A stretch of DNA of 64,000 bases from Sphingomonas natans (GTDB lineage: Bacteria > Pseudomonadota > Alphaproteobacteria > Sphingomonadales > Sphingomonadaceae): assembly GCF_030546695.1 (NCBI RefSeq), contig NZ_JAUOTP010000008.1, positions 124,001 to 188,000 on the forward strand, written 5' to 3'. Under the pieces are notes generated by a model, which searched no databases, was not told the DNA's origin, and worked only from the letters and a program-made list of their open reading frames with translations. Shown piece by piece: positions 38,588 to 48,155 of this stretch. The position numbers and the translations under genes were made by a program. Position 1 is the stretch's first letter, and each line of letters opens with the position of its first letter.

Positions 38588-40528
38588 TCACTTGCCCCCG
38601 GGGCCGAGCAGATTCTTCTGCCAGAAGAGCAGGCTCGCCCAGAATTGATAATCAAGATTGTCCTTCTTCACATAGCCATGCCCCTCGTCGGCGGCGAGGA
38701 CGTGCCAGACGGGGACGTTGTTGGCGCGCACCGCCTTGACCATCTGCTCCGATTCGGACGGCGGCACGCGCGGATCGTTGCCGCCGGTGATGATCACGAG
38801 CGGGATCTTGATCTCCGCGACATGCGTGACGGGGGAGATGGCGAGCAGCTTGGCGCGCTGCTTGGGATCGCGCTCGTCGCCATATTCGACGCGGCGCAGA
38901 TCGCGGCGATAGCTCTGCGTATGTTCGAGCAGCGAGACGAAGCCGGAGACGGCACGCAGGCAGATCGCGCCCTTGAAGCGCGGCCCGTACCGGATCGCGC
39001 TGGCGTAGCACATATAGCCGCCATAGCTGCCGCCGGTCTCGCCGATCCGCGCCGCATCGATCTGCGGGTCGGCGACGAGCCGATCGAGGAAGGCGCCGAT
39101 ATCCTTGACCGAATCCTCGCGCTTGAACGGTCCGTCATCGAGCCCGACGAAGCGCTTGCCGTAGCCGCTCGAACCCCTGACATTGGGATAGAAGAGCGCG
39201 ACGCCCAGCTCGTTCGGATAATAGTTAGCGCGGCCGAGGAAGCCCGGCCGGGTCTGGCTCTCGGGCCCGCCGTGGATGTCGACGATCAGCGGGCGCTTGC
39301 CGGGGAATTTCTTCGGATCGGGCCGGTAGAGGAAGCCCGAGACGGTTTCGCCGTCGAAGCTCTTCACCGTCACCAGCTCCGGCTCGACGTTCGCGGCCGG
39401 ATCCAGCCCGCCCGTCTCGCTCTGCGTCCAGCGCGTGACCTTCAGCGTCTTGGGCTCGACCGAATAGATGTCGCTCGCCGCGCGCGCCGAGGCGAGGCTC
39501 AGCCCGATCTCGCCCCACGGCGCGACCTTGAGCGCGGAGATCACGCCGACCGGCAGATCGGCGACCGGGCGGATGGCGCCCGTCCGCGTGTCCAGCACCT
39601 TGAGACGGCTGACTCCCGCCTCGTTGATGACGAAGGCGACGAAATCGCCCTCGGCCGAAAGCGAGAACAATTCGACGTCCCATTTCGTCTGGCCGGGGAC
39701 GGGCGTAAAGATCCCGCTGCTCGGATCGATCGTGCCGAGCCGCTGGAAGGCCGATCCCTCGTCCGATGTCGCCCACAGCACGCCGTCCTTGGCGAAGCGC
39801 GCGTCGGCGTAGGATATCGCTTTCTTGTGATCCCCGATCGGCCGCATCGCGCCGTTGGCGATGTCCATCAGGAACAGGTCGCTCTTCGCGATCGACACAT
39901 AGCGCCGCACGATCGCGCTCGTCCCGTCGGGCGTGAAGCCGGTCACCGACCAGCCGCCGCCGCTGAGCTGCGCGAGCATGCGGTCGCTCTTCGGGTCGCG
40001 CGGATCGACGATATAGAGGTCGCTGTCCGTCCCGTTGCGGCGCGTCGAACTGTAGGCGAGCCAATGTCCGTCGCGCGACCAGGCGCCGATCTGGTTGCGG
40101 CTCTTGCCGTCGGTCAGCAGGGTCAGACGGCCGTTCGCGAGCGTGTAGAGCTGCCAGAATTCGCTGCCGCCGACATCCTTCTGGACAAGGAGCGCATCGC
40201 CCTTGCCCGGCGCATAATCGCCCGCTGCGATCGTATCCGTCTCGAACGAGATCTGCCGCCGATCGCCCATCGGCAACGCCACTTCGTGCAGCTGGCGCGT
40301 ATTGCCGAAATTGGTCGCGATCAGCGCCGCCTTGGTGGCCGGGTTCCAGCCCTCGAAGATCGCCGCGCGATATTCGAGATAGGGCCGCGTCTTCGCCGCC
40401 AGCGCCGCCGGGATCGCAGGCACGCCATCGCCGGTGATCGCGGCGGGCGGGGCGATGGTGCGTTCCTGGGTCGCCCCGGCGCCGGCTGCAAGCATCCCGA
40501 AGAGGAGTCCGTAGATCAGTCTAGCCAT
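38588..40528 (-). CDS. Exported S9 family (prolyl oligopeptidase-like) peptidase
   Basis: A 646-residue serine peptidase with a signal peptide (LIYGLLFGMLAAGAGATQ) and an N-terminal beta-propeller-like region, then an alpha/beta hydrolase domain from about residue 400. The Ser is in ETGGSYGGYMCYAS, the Asp in ITGGNDPRVPPSES and the His in ADEGHGYVKK. These enzymes cleave peptides after Pro or basic residues; dipeptidyl/acylaminoacyl-type specificities also occur. The ATG at 40528 is used because the signal follows it. Periplasmic peptide scavenging is the likely role. Confidence 0.93.
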   Translation of the reverse strand: MARLIYGLLFGMLAAGAGATQERTIAPPAAITGDGVPAIPAALAAKTRPYLEYRAAIFEGWNPATKAALIATNFGNTRQLHEVALPMGDRRQISFETDTIAAGDYAPGKGDALLVQKDVGGSEFWQLYTLANGRLTLLTDGKSRNQIGAWSRDGHWLAYSSTRRNGTDSDLYIVDPRDPKSDRMLAQLSGGGWSVTGFTPDGTSAIVRRYVSIAKSDLFLMDIANGAMRPIGDHKKAISYADARFAKDGVLWATSDEGSAFQRLGTIDPSSGIFTPVPGQTKWDVELFSLSAEGDFVAFVINEAGVSRLKVLDTRTGAIRPVADLPVGVISALKVAPWGEIGLSLASARAASDIYSVEPKTLKVTRWTQSETGGLDPAANVEPELVTVKSFDGETVSGFLYRPDPKKFPGKRPLIVDIHGGPESQTRPGFLGRANYYPNELGVALFYPNVRGSSGYGKRFVGLDDGPFKREDSVKDIGAFLDRLVADPQIDAARIGETGGSYGGYMCYASAIRYGPRFKGAICLRAVSGFVSLLEHTQSYRRDLRRVEYGDERDPKQRAKLLAISPVTHVAEIKIPLVIITGGNDPRVPPSESEQMVKAVRANNVPVWHVLAADEGHGYVKKDNLDYQFWASLLFWQKNLLGPGGK

Positions 40529-40547
40529 GCTGTCCGCCCGTCCCTCG

Positions 40548-40961
40548 CTAGCCGAATCGCAAAATGCCGGTCTGGCCACCCGATATGGTCAGGTCGCACT
40601 GCGAAAGCACGTCCATGCCGAGAAGCGCGTCGAACGCAAAGCCCGAGCGGATACGGAAGCCTTCCACAGCTTCAAAAACGAAAGGAAAGGCTGGCATCTC
40701 GCCCTCCCGGGGCAAGCGGATACCGATCCGGAAAATATAGCGATCGACGTGCTGATCTCCGTGCGCTGATGCAACCAGACGTTTGCCAATAACCGGAAGG
40801 GCCAGCCGCTCAGCCAGATCACGCGTGACGGCGCTCGCAGTGGCGCCCGTATCGACCAGCGCGACGGCATCGACAGTGCGAAGATCGTTGACGTCGGGCG
40901 AAAGGATCAGGACTGGAAGTAGCGGCCGTCGATCTACGATCCGCCAGCTAATTTCCGACAT
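40548..40961 (-). CDS. Retropepsin-like aspartic protease
   Basis: A 137-residue protein with the aspartic protease active-site triad in VALVDTGATASAVT near residue 37 and a family-like C-terminal half with LLGMDVLSQCDL. It matches bacterial retropepsin-like proteins, which act as dimers. No signal or membrane segment is seen, so it should be cytoplasmic. Its ATG overlaps the end of the small partner gene by 14 bases. It precedes the S9 peptidase by 19 bases on the same strand, so it may be in the same transcript. Confidence 0.82.
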   Translation of the reverse strand: MSEISWRIVDRRPLLPVLILSPDVNDLRTVDAVALVDTGATASAVTRDLAERLALPVIGKRLVASAHGDQHVDRYIFRIGIRLPREGEMPAFPFVFEAVEGFRIRSGFAFDALLGMDVLSQCDLTISGGQTGILRFG

Positions 40962-41199
40962 GCGACAAGAAGCCGAGATCGATCGGTTCGTCGGTCACTT
41001 CCTGGATCGAGAAGATTCCATCCGGGAATCGCGCGGCGCCTTCACGGAACGCGTCGCCGGGCTTGCCATAGAATCCGATGACGTTCGCATTCTTCATGAG
41101 CGCGAACGCGCCGCGATGGTCTTGAAGATACATCGAAAGGTTGCGCACGAAGGCATCGTAATTCCGATCGACCTCGGCCAATTGCGCAGATTGTCCCAT
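40948..41199 (-). CDS. Small protein paired with the retropepsin-like protease
   Basis: An 83-residue soluble protein without a known domain. It contains DRNYDAFVRNLSMYLQDHRG, an amphipathic helix, then AFALMKNANVIGFYGKPGDA and FPDGIFSIQEVTDEPIDLGF near the C-terminus. The 3' end overlaps the protease gene by 14 bases, so the two are likely translated together. Pairs of this kind with a retropepsin-like protein recur in other proteobacteria as I recall them, so a functional link is likely, but no function is known. It could be a regulatory or substrate partner. Confidence 0.72.
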   Translation of the reverse strand: MGQSAQLAEVDRNYDAFVRNLSMYLQDHRGAFALMKNANVIGFYGKPGDAFREGAARFPDGIFSIQEVTDEPIDLGFLSHVGN

Positions 41200-41297
41200 G
41201 GCGTCCTCGCGACTTCCGGCGATCGTGCCACGGGCCGCAACTATCGCAGCAACCTTGAGTCGAACCGTGGCGAAAACGAGTCCGGGCGTTGCCTGTG

Positions 41298-43625
41298 TCA
41301 GACCGGTTGGCCGTTGCGATCGATCAGGACTTCGCGGCGGCCGACATGGTCGGGGGAACCGACGACACCTTCCTTCTCCATCCGGTCGATCAGCCGCGCC
41401 GCGCTGTTATAGCCGATACGCAGCTGGCGCTGGACGTAGCTGGTCGAGGCCTTCTGCGATTCGGCGACGACCTGCACCGCCTTGCGATAGAGCGCGGCGT
41501 CGGGCGAATCGTCGCCGGCGGGCGCGCCGTCGAGCGCAAACCCGCCATCCTCGGGTTCCTCGGTGACCGCCTGGATATATTCGGGCGTCTTCTGCGCCTT
41601 CCAGTGATCGGCGACCGCGCGGACCTCGTCGTCCGAGACGAACGGCCCGTGGACGCGGACGATCTGTTTGCCGCCGGGCATGTAGAGCATGTCGCCCTTG
41701 CCCAGCAGTTGCTCGGCGCCCTGTTCGCCCAGGATCGTGCGCGAATCGATCTTCGAGGTGACCGAGAAGCTGATCCGCGTCGGCAGATTGGCCTTGATGA
41801 CGCCGGTGATGACGTCGACCGAGGGGCGCTGCGTCGCCATGATGAGGTGGATGCCTGCCGCGCGCGCCTTCTGCGCGAGGCGCTGAATCAGGAATTCGAC
41901 TTCCTTGCCCGCGGTCATCATCAAATCGGCGAGCTCGTCGATGATGATGACGATCTTGGGCAAGGGCTCGAATTCGAGCTTCTCTTCCTCGTAGATCGGC
42001 TGGCCGCTCTCGGCATCGTAGCCGGTCTGCACCTTGCGCCCGAGCGGCTGGCCCTTGGCCTTGGCGGCGCGGATCTTGTCGTTGAACGAGGCGATGCTGC
42101 GCACCCCGACCGAGGCCATCATCCGATAGCGATCCTCCATCTGCTCGACCGCCCATTTCAGCGCGCGGATCGCCTTGGGCGGATCGGTCACGACGGGGGC
42201 GAGCAGATGCGGGATGTCCTCGTAAATGCTCAATTCCAGCATCTTCGGATCGATCATGATCATCCGGCACTCGTCGGGCGTCAGCCGGTAGAGCAGGGAC
42301 AGGATCATCGAATTGAGCCCGACCGACTTGCCTGAACCCGTCGTGCCCGCGACGAGCAGATGCGGCATCGGCGCCAGATCGGCGATGACCGGATCGCCCG
42401 CGATATTCTTGCCGAGAATTAAGGGCAGCGTGCCCGGCGCCTGCTCCTCGAACGTCCGGCTCGCGACCATTTCGGAGAAGGCGACCGCCTCGCGCTTCTG
42501 GTTGGGCAGTTCGATGCCGATCACGGTCCGGCCCGGCACGGTCGCGATGCGCGCCGACAAAGCCGACATGTTGCGCGCGATATCGTCGGACAAAGCAGTG
42601 ACGCGGCTCGCCTTGATGCCGGCCGCGGGCTCCAGCTCGTACATCGTCACGACCGGGCCGGGGCGGACCTCGGTGATGTGGCCGCGCACATGGAAATCCT
42701 CGAGCACCGTCTCCAGCAGCCGCGCATTGCGCTCCAGCGCGGGCTTGTCGATCGGCAGCGCACCGCCGACCGGCACGGGCGCGAGCAGGTCGAGCGTCGG
42801 CAGCACCCACGTGTCGCCGAGCGCCAGCTTCGCCTGCCGCTCGCGATTGACGCGCTGGCTGATCACCGGGGCGGGCGATGGTGCGGTGATGTTGGTGCGC
42901 GGCGCGTCATCGTCATCGGGCACGATCGTCGCGCGCGGCGCGGGCTTGGCGGGCCGCTTCGCCGGCGGCTCGACCGCGATCGTCGGCGCCTCGGCGACGA
43001 AATCCTCATCCTCTTCGTAGCGCTCGCGGCGCCGGAAGAGTGTCGCGCGCTCGGCCGCATCCAGGCCGAGCGAATAGAGCGAGACGGTCAGGCCCAGCGC
43101 CAGCAGCAGCGCCGCGCCCGCCAGCCGGATCGGCGGGGCGAGCCCGGGATCGGGCAGCGCGGCGAGCCCCGCTTCGGCAGCGGCCGATGCGCCGATGCCA
43201 ACGATGCCGCCCAGACCCGCGGGTAGAGGCAGGCCGGTCTCGCCGCGGAACAGGCCCACCGCCGCATCGAGCAGCAGGATCGCCAGCAAGGTGATCGGCA
43301 GCATCCGCTTCCAGCGGCCCGCGCCCACGCCGCGCCACAGCCGCAGCGCGACCACGACCAAAGGCGGCAGCAGCAGGATCACGGGCAGGCCGATGAGCGT
43401 GAGCAGCAGATCCGCCATCCACGCGCCGGGCAGGCCCAGCACATTGGCGGGCGGGCCGCCCGCGGCAGTGTTCAGCCCCGGATCGGTCGGCCGATAGCTG
43501 GCGAGCGCGAAGGCGGTGAGGAGGATGCCCGCGAGGATCGCGAGCGCGCCCACCATCGCCCCGCCGCGCCGGCCCAAATGGCCGACTGTGCCCTGCCAGC
43601 CTCCGTCTCGCGCCCGTGTCGCCAT
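41298..43625 (-). CDS. ftsK: DNA translocase FtsK
   Basis: FtsK couples chromosome dimer resolution to division. The ATG at 43625 gives 775 residues. The N-terminal part has about four membrane segments (AMVGALAILAGILLTAFALA and others up to residue 210). After a linker, the motor has VAGTTGSGKSVGLNSMI (Walker A) and IVIIIDELADLMMTAGK (Walker B). The C-terminal gamma domain TSYVQRQLRIGYNSAARLID is a winged helix that reads KOPS. The linker is short compared with E. coli FtsK. Frame upstream of the ATG belongs to the convergent gap and is not used. Confidence 0.96.
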   Translation of the reverse strand: MATRARDGGWQGTVGHLGRRGGAMVGALAILAGILLTAFALASYRPTDPGLNTAAGGPPANVLGLPGAWMADLLLTLIGLPVILLLPPLVVVALRLWRGVGAGRWKRMLPITLLAILLLDAAVGLFRGETGLPLPAGLGGIVGIGASAAAEAGLAALPDPGLAPPIRLAGAALLLALGLTVSLYSLGLDAAERATLFRRRERYEEDEDFVAEAPTIAVEPPAKRPAKPAPRATIVPDDDDAPRTNITAPSPAPVISQRVNRERQAKLALGDTWVLPTLDLLAPVPVGGALPIDKPALERNARLLETVLEDFHVRGHITEVRPGPVVTMYELEPAAGIKASRVTALSDDIARNMSALSARIATVPGRTVIGIELPNQKREAVAFSEMVASRTFEEQAPGTLPLILGKNIAGDPVIADLAPMPHLLVAGTTGSGKSVGLNSMILSLLYRLTPDECRMIMIDPKMLELSIYEDIPHLLAPVVTDPPKAIRALKWAVEQMEDRYRMMASVGVRSIASFNDKIRAAKAKGQPLGRKVQTGYDAESGQPIYEEEKLEFEPLPKIVIIIDELADLMMTAGKEVEFLIQRLAQKARAAGIHLIMATQRPSVDVITGVIKANLPTRISFSVTSKIDSRTILGEQGAEQLLGKGDMLYMPGGKQIVRVHGPFVSDDEVRAVADHWKAQKTPEYIQAVTEEPEDGGFALDGAPAGDDSPDAALYRKAVQVVAESQKASTSYVQRQLRIGYNSAARLIDRMEKEGVVGSPDHVGRREVLIDRNGQPV

Positions 43626-43710
43626 CGCCGCTTCGTCCCTTTTGCGCAGGCAATTGTGCCGCAAATGTTCCGCCGGGGCAAACCTTCCGCGACGATCCGC
43701 GCGCGTCGGG

Positions 43711-44385
43711 TCAGAGGCCCCAGTCGAGCGCCGGCCAGCCGCGCCGTGCGGCGAGCGTGCGGAGTTTCCTGCTGGCATTGACCGCGAAGGGCTCGTCCGC
43801 CCACTCCAGCACCGGCGCATCCGAGACATGGTCCGAATAGAAGCGGATGCGCGCCTCGTCGCGTGCGATGCCCTCTTTCTCCATCCATGCCTTGATCAGG
43901 CGCAGCTTGGCCGGCCCGTAATTATTCTCGCCGTCGATCCTCGCGCGGATGATATCGTCGAGCCCGGTGACGCTGCCGGTCGCGATCACATCGTCGAAGC
44001 CCAGCAAGGCGGCGATCGGCTCCACGTAGAAGCGATAGGAGGCGGTCGCGAGCACGAGCCGTCGGCCCGCTTGCTTGTCCTCGGCGATCTGGCGGCGCGC
44101 GCCGGGGTGGATATTGGTCTTCCGGATCAGGGCGGCGAAGCTCGCCGTCACCGGCGCGAGCCTCGCGCGCGGCACCGCGCCGCCGAGCAGGAGGCGCTGG
44201 TTGATCTCCTTCAGCCGCCGCCGGTCGATCGCCCGGATCGCATAGGCCGCCATCACGAACGGCACGGCGGGTGCGAGCGCGAGCCGCCACGGCGCCAGCC
44301 GCGCGGCCGCATGCAGCAGGAAGGGCGTATAGGTGCCCGTCCGGGTCACCGTGCGATCCATGTCATAGATGGCGAGTTCGATCAT
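43711..44385 (-). CDS. HAD-IB family phosphatase (SerB-like)
   Basis: A 224-residue haloacid dehalogenase-fold protein with the motif I DMDRTVTRTGTYTPFLL at residues 8-24 and motif II VLATASYRFYVEP. RIRFYSDHVSDAPVLEWAD holds the late Asp. It has a hydrophobic stretch near residues 35-50, which suggests a membrane-associated cap. HAD-IB members include SerB and phosphatidylglycerophosphatase-like enzymes, so the substrate is open. The ATG at 44385 was chosen as the first start before motif I. It is divergent from the Mla operon. Confidence 0.85.
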   Translation of the reverse strand: MIELAIYDMDRTVTRTGTYTPFLLHAAARLAPWRLALAPAVPFVMAAYAIRAIDRRRLKEINQRLLLGGAVPRARLAPVTASFAALIRKTNIHPGARRQIAEDKQAGRRLVLATASYRFYVEPIAALLGFDDVIATGSVTGLDDIIRARIDGENNYGPAKLRLIKAWMEKEGIARDEARIRFYSDHVSDAPVLEWADEPFAVNASRKLRTLAARRGWPALDWGL

Positions 44386-44523
44386 CCAGCCGCCCCGACA
44401 CGAAGCGCGCGCCCCGCGCAAGGGGCGAGGCGCGTCGGAACCTTCGCCGCAGCCGCGCGCTTCGCTCGCAACGTCTCGTTTCGCGCCCGTTGCGCTTTTC
44501 CACAGGCACGATATCCCTAACCC

Positions 44524-45630
44524 ATGAGCGCGGCTGCCGATTTCAATCTCGACGACCGCGACGGCGGGACCTTGCGCTTCACCGGTGACATGACGCTCGC
44601 GCGTCTGGGCACGCTGCCGCACCGCCTCGATTCGCTCGCCAGCCGCCCCGCCAAAGTCGATATCGGCGAGGTGGGTCGGATGGACACGGTCGGCGCGTGG
44701 CTCGTCCACCGGATCGTCCGCGACAATGATGCCGAGATCGTCGGCGCCAATGCCGAGGAGGCGCATCTGCTGGAGCAGGTCGCCGCCGCCGACAAGCCGC
44801 TCAAGATCCGGCCCGATCGCACTTTGCCCCTGTTCCGCGTGCTCAACCAGATCGGCGCGGCGACGCGGATGTCCGGGCGGACGACGCTCGGGCTGATCGG
44901 CTTCTTCGGCGGCGTGCTCGTCACTTACTGGGATCTCGCGCGGCATCCGAAGCGGCTGCGCTGGAACGCGATCGTCCGCCAGTTCGAGGTGGTCGGAGTC
45001 GAGGCGCTCGCGATCATCGGGCTGATGAGCTTCCTGATCGGGATCGTCATCGCCCAGCAGGGCGCGATCCAGCTGCGCCAGTTCGGCGCCGAGGTGTTCA
45101 CGATCAACCTCGTCGGCCGGCTGACCTTCCGCGAACTGGGCGTGCTGATGACCGCGATCATGGTCGCCGGCCGCTCGGGCTCGGCCTTCGCCGCGCAGAT
45201 CGGGTCGATGCGGCTCGCCGAAGAGGTCGATGCGATGCGCACGATCGGCGTCTCGCCGATGGAGGCGCTCGTCATCCCCCGCATCACTGCGGCGGTGGTG
45301 ATGATGCCCCTGCTCGGTTTCTATGCGGCGATGGTGGCGATGGTCGGCGGCGGACTCTTCTGCTGGACCTCGCTCGATATCCCGCCCGTCACCTTCGTCG
45401 CGCGCATCCGCGAGGTCGTGCCGATCACCGACGTGTGGCAGGCCTTGATCAAGGCGCCCGTCTTCGGACTGATCATCGCCATTTCAGGCTGTTTCCAGGG
45501 CATGCAGGTCGAGGGCAATGCCGAGGCGGTCGGGCTGCGGACCACCGCCGCGGTCGTCCAGTCGATCTTCCTCGTGATCGTGCTCGATGCCTTCTTCGCG
45601 GTCTTCTTCGCATCGGTCGGCTGGATATGA
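44524..45630 (+). CDS. mlaE: MlaE-type ABC transporter permease with STAS domain
   Basis: The permease of an MCE/Mla-type transporter that moves phospholipids between membranes. The 368-residue protein has a STAS-like N-terminal domain (residues 1-100, VDIGEVGRMDTVGAWLVHRI) absent from E. coli MlaE but common in Alphaproteobacteria. The permease part has about five membrane segments, with LTFRELGVLMTAIMVAGRSG as the coupling helix region and EEVDAMRTIGVSPMEALVIP as the MlaE signature. The gene overlaps the ATPase gene (ATGA). Confidence 0.93.
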   Translation: MSAAADFNLDDRDGGTLRFTGDMTLARLGTLPHRLDSLASRPAKVDIGEVGRMDTVGAWLVHRIVRDNDAEIVGANAEEAHLLEQVAAADKPLKIRPDRTLPLFRVLNQIGAATRMSGRTTLGLIGFFGGVLVTYWDLARHPKRLRWNAIVRQFEVVGVEALAIIGLMSFLIGIVIAQQGAIQLRQFGAEVFTINLVGRLTFRELGVLMTAIMVAGRSGSAFAAQIGSMRLAEEVDAMRTIGVSPMEALVIPRITAAVVMMPLLGFYAAMVAMVGGGLFCWTSLDIPPVTFVARIREVVPITDVWQALIKAPVFGLIIAISGCFQGMQVEGNAEAVGLRTTAAVVQSIFLVIVLDAFFAVFFASVGWI

Positions 45631-46562
45631 ACGCGGTCGCAGCCTCGAAAACCGCGCCCGCCGAGCAGGAAGCGGTCATCTGCGTACGCGGGCTGTCGAA
45701 CGCGTTCGGCGAGCAGGTCGTCCACGAGAATCTGGATCTCGATGTCCGGCGTGGCGAAATCCTCGGCGTGGTCGGCGGATCGGGCACGGGCAAATCGGTG
45801 CTGATGCGCTCGATCATCGGTCTCCAGGAGCCGATCGCGGGCGAGGTCGACGTGTTCGGCGAGCCGATGATCGGCCGCGACGAGCAGGATGCGCGCAACG
45901 TCCGCCAGCGCTGGGGCGTGCTGTTCCAGGGCGGCGCGCTCTTCTCGACCCTGACCGTGGCCGAGAATGTCGAGGTGCCGCTGCGCGAATATTTCCCGCA
46001 ATTGGGCGAGAAGTTCCTCGACGAGATCGCTGCCTACAAGGTGGCGATGACCGGCCTGCCGCCCGAGGCAGGCCCCAAATTCCCGTCCGAGCTGTCGGGC
46101 GGCATGCGCAAGCGCGCCGGCCTCGCGCGCAGCCTCGCGCTCGATCCCGAATTGCTGTTCCTCGACGAGCCGACCGCCGGGCTCGATCCGATCGGCGCCG
46201 CGGCCTTCGACGATCTCATCAAGGGCTTGAAGGAGACGCTCGGCCTCACCGTCTTCCTGATCACGCACGATCTGGATACGCTCCACGCCATCTGCGATCG
46301 GGTGGCGGTGCTGGCGGACAAGAAGGTCGTCGCAGTCGGCACGATTCCCGAACTGCTCGCGCTGGATCATCCCTGGATCCAGGAATATTTCAGCGGACCG
46401 CGCGGCCGCGCTGCCGCCGAGTCTGCCGAACGACACGAAAAGGAAGATCCGGCCGAGGATCGCCGCCGCCGCGAGGCGGCGCTGGCATCGGCCGGGGGAG
46501 ACGAAAGCGAGGATGCCGCGGCGACGCCCGCATCGACGACGACGAAGGATGAGGAACGCTGA
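45627..46562 (+). CDS. mlaF: MlaF-type ABC transporter ATPase
   Basis: The ATPase partner of the Mla permease. The Walker A is VVGGSGTGKSVLMRS near residue 45, the signature is PSELSGGMRKRAGLARS, and the Walker B is LLFLDEPTAGLDP. The protein has 311 residues; the last 45 are rich in Glu, Asp and Ala and look like a disordered tail beyond the usual MlaF end. Start overlaps the permease gene (ATGA), and the stop overlaps mlaD by one base. Confidence 0.95.
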   Translation: MNAVAASKTAPAEQEAVICVRGLSNAFGEQVVHENLDLDVRRGEILGVVGGSGTGKSVLMRSIIGLQEPIAGEVDVFGEPMIGRDEQDARNVRQRWGVLFQGGALFSTLTVAENVEVPLREYFPQLGEKFLDEIAAYKVAMTGLPPEAGPKFPSELSGGMRKRAGLARSLALDPELLFLDEPTAGLDPIGAAAFDDLIKGLKETLGLTVFLITHDLDTLHAICDRVAVLADKKVVAVGTIPELLALDHPWIQEYFSGPRGRAAAESAERHEKEDPAEDRRRREAALASAGGDESEDAAATPASTTTKDEER

Positions 46563-47497
46563 TGGAAAACCGGTCCAACAATATCCTCGTCGGCAGCATC
46601 GTGCTCGTCCTGCTGCTCGTCACGGTCGTCTTCCTGATCTGGCTCGCGGGTTTCGGCGGATCGAGCGAGAAGCGCTACGACATCCTCTTCAAGACCTCGG
46701 TCGACGGCCTGGCGAAGGGCTCGGCGATCACCTTCTCGGGCGTGCCGGTCGGCAAGGTCGAGGATATCGCGATCATGCCCGATCAGCCCGAGCTGATCCG
46801 CGTCCGCATCGCGATCAAGAACGACACGCCGATCCTGCAGGGCACGACCGCGACGATTGCGGGCGTCGGCTTCACCGGCGTCAGCCAGATCAATCTCGAT
46901 GGCGCGGTCCAGAATGCGCCGCCGATCGATCAGCCGGGGCCGTGGGGCTATCCGCTGATCCCGCCCAAGACGGGCGGCCTCGGCGCGCTGCTGAACAATG
47001 CGCCGCGCCTGCTGGAGAAGCTGACCGTGCTGACCGAGCGCGTGAGCGACTTGCTCAATCCGGACAATCAGCGCTCGATCACCGGCATCCTCCAGCATAT
47101 CGATACGCTCAGCGGTTCGCTCGCGGATCGCGGACCCGAAATCGCCGCGACGCTGGCGCAGGCGCGTACCGCGGTGAAGCAGGCGGGCGATGCCGCCGAG
47201 AAGATCGGCGCGCTGGCGGACACGACCAACCAGAATGTCGGGCCTCTGCTCGTCAACATGAATGAGGCGGTCGGATCGGCCAAGAAGAGCATGGCCAATC
47301 TCGATGCCGCGATCAGTGATGCCCGCCCGGGGATGAAGGCGATCTCAACCCAGACCGTGCCCGCGGCGAACGCGCTGATCCGCGATCTCGCCGAGACCGC
47401 CGCCGCCTTGCAGGCGATCACCGCCCGCTTCGATCGCGGCGGCGCGACCGGCCTGATCGGCGGCAGCCGCCTGCCCGATTACAAGCCCGCCAAGTGA
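46562..47497 (+). CDS. mlaD: MlaD family (MCE domain) lipid transport protein
   Basis: An MCE-domain protein of 311 residues anchored by one N-terminal segment (ILVGSIVLVLLLVTVVFLIWLAGF). The MCE domain follows (residues 40-115, DILFKTSVDGLAKGSAITFSG and GVPVGKVEDI). It forms a ring in the periplasm that binds lipid. The C-terminal half is longer than E. coli MlaD and predicted to be coiled coil, as in MCE proteins that extend across the periplasm. The TGATG overlap couples it to mlaF. Confidence 0.92.
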   Translation: MENRSNNILVGSIVLVLLLVTVVFLIWLAGFGGSSEKRYDILFKTSVDGLAKGSAITFSGVPVGKVEDIAIMPDQPELIRVRIAIKNDTPILQGTTATIAGVGFTGVSQINLDGAVQNAPPIDQPGPWGYPLIPPKTGGLGALLNNAPRLLEKLTVLTERVSDLLNPDNQRSITGILQHIDTLSGSLADRGPEIAATLAQARTAVKQAGDAAEKIGALADTTNQNVGPLLVNMNEAVGSAKKSMANLDAAISDARPGMKAISTQTVPAANALIRDLAETAAALQAITARFDRGGATGLIGGSRLPDYKPAK

Positions 47498-47511
47498 GGG
47501 ACGAGGACGCC

Positions 47512-48123
47512 ATGACCGCCAAGTTCGCCAGCCTGCTCGTCCGCGCCACTCTGATCGGCGCGGCTGCTCTGCCGCTCGCCGGCTGCATCAGCTTCGGCCC
47601 GAAGCCGCCGCCGACGTTGATGTCGCTCCATGCGATCTCGCCGCTCGCCGCGGGTGCGGCGCGGACGAGCGACGATGCGCATGCGGTGTCGGTCACCGTG
47701 CCGGCCGCGCCGCCGACCTTGGGCACGCAGCGCGTGATGGTGCAGGCCGGCCCGAATTCGATCGCCTATCTCAAGAATGCGCTGTGGGCGGCGTCGCCGA
47801 CCGTGCTGATGCGCAATCTGCTGGCCGAGACGATCAGCGCCAAGACCGGCCGGTTCGTGCCGGATACGCGCTTCACGGGCGTCCAGCCGGATACGCGGCT
47901 GAGCGGCACGCTCAGCGAATTCGGGCTCGACGGGCCGGGCATGACGGTGGTCGTCACCTATGACGGGACGATCACGCGATCGGGATCGACGCAGATCGAG
48001 ACGCGCCGCTTCTCCGCGCGCGTGCCGGTCGCCTCGGAGGATCCGCAGCCGGTCGGCATGGCGCTCGATCAGGCAGCGAACCAGGTCGCGGGCGAAGTCG
48101 CCGACTGGATCGGCACCCGCTAG
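47512..48123 (+). CDS. ABC-type transport auxiliary lipoprotein (PqiC-like)
   Basis: A 203-residue precursor with lipobox LPLAGCISFG, so an outer- or inner-membrane lipoprotein. The mature part has a PqiC/DUF330-like pattern such as VSVTVPAAPPTLGTQRVMVQ and SIAYLKNALWAASPTVLMRN, ending GEVADWIGTR. It likely links the MCE ring to the outer membrane. The ATG at 47512 with AGGA five bases upstream is preferred over a GTG at 47494 that overlaps the mlaD stop. Last gene of the four-gene Mla operon; no MlaC-like or MlaA gene is present here. Confidence 0.85.
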   Translation: MTAKFASLLVRATLIGAAALPLAGCISFGPKPPPTLMSLHAISPLAAGAARTSDDAHAVSVTVPAAPPTLGTQRVMVQAGPNSIAYLKNALWAASPTVLMRNLLAETISAKTGRFVPDTRFTGVQPDTRLSGTLSEFGLDGPGMTVVVTYDGTITRSGSTQIETRRFSARVPVASEDPQPVGMALDQAANQVAGEVADWIGTR

Positions 48124-48155
48124 GCGCGGCGCCGTCCGCGCTCTAGGGAGCGGCC

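Noticed and set aside
38645-40792. A long open frame (over 700 codons) antisense to the S9 peptidase
   Set aside because: The peptidase has its full catalytic triad and a signal peptide. The antisense frame is Arg/Asp-rich shadow sequence.
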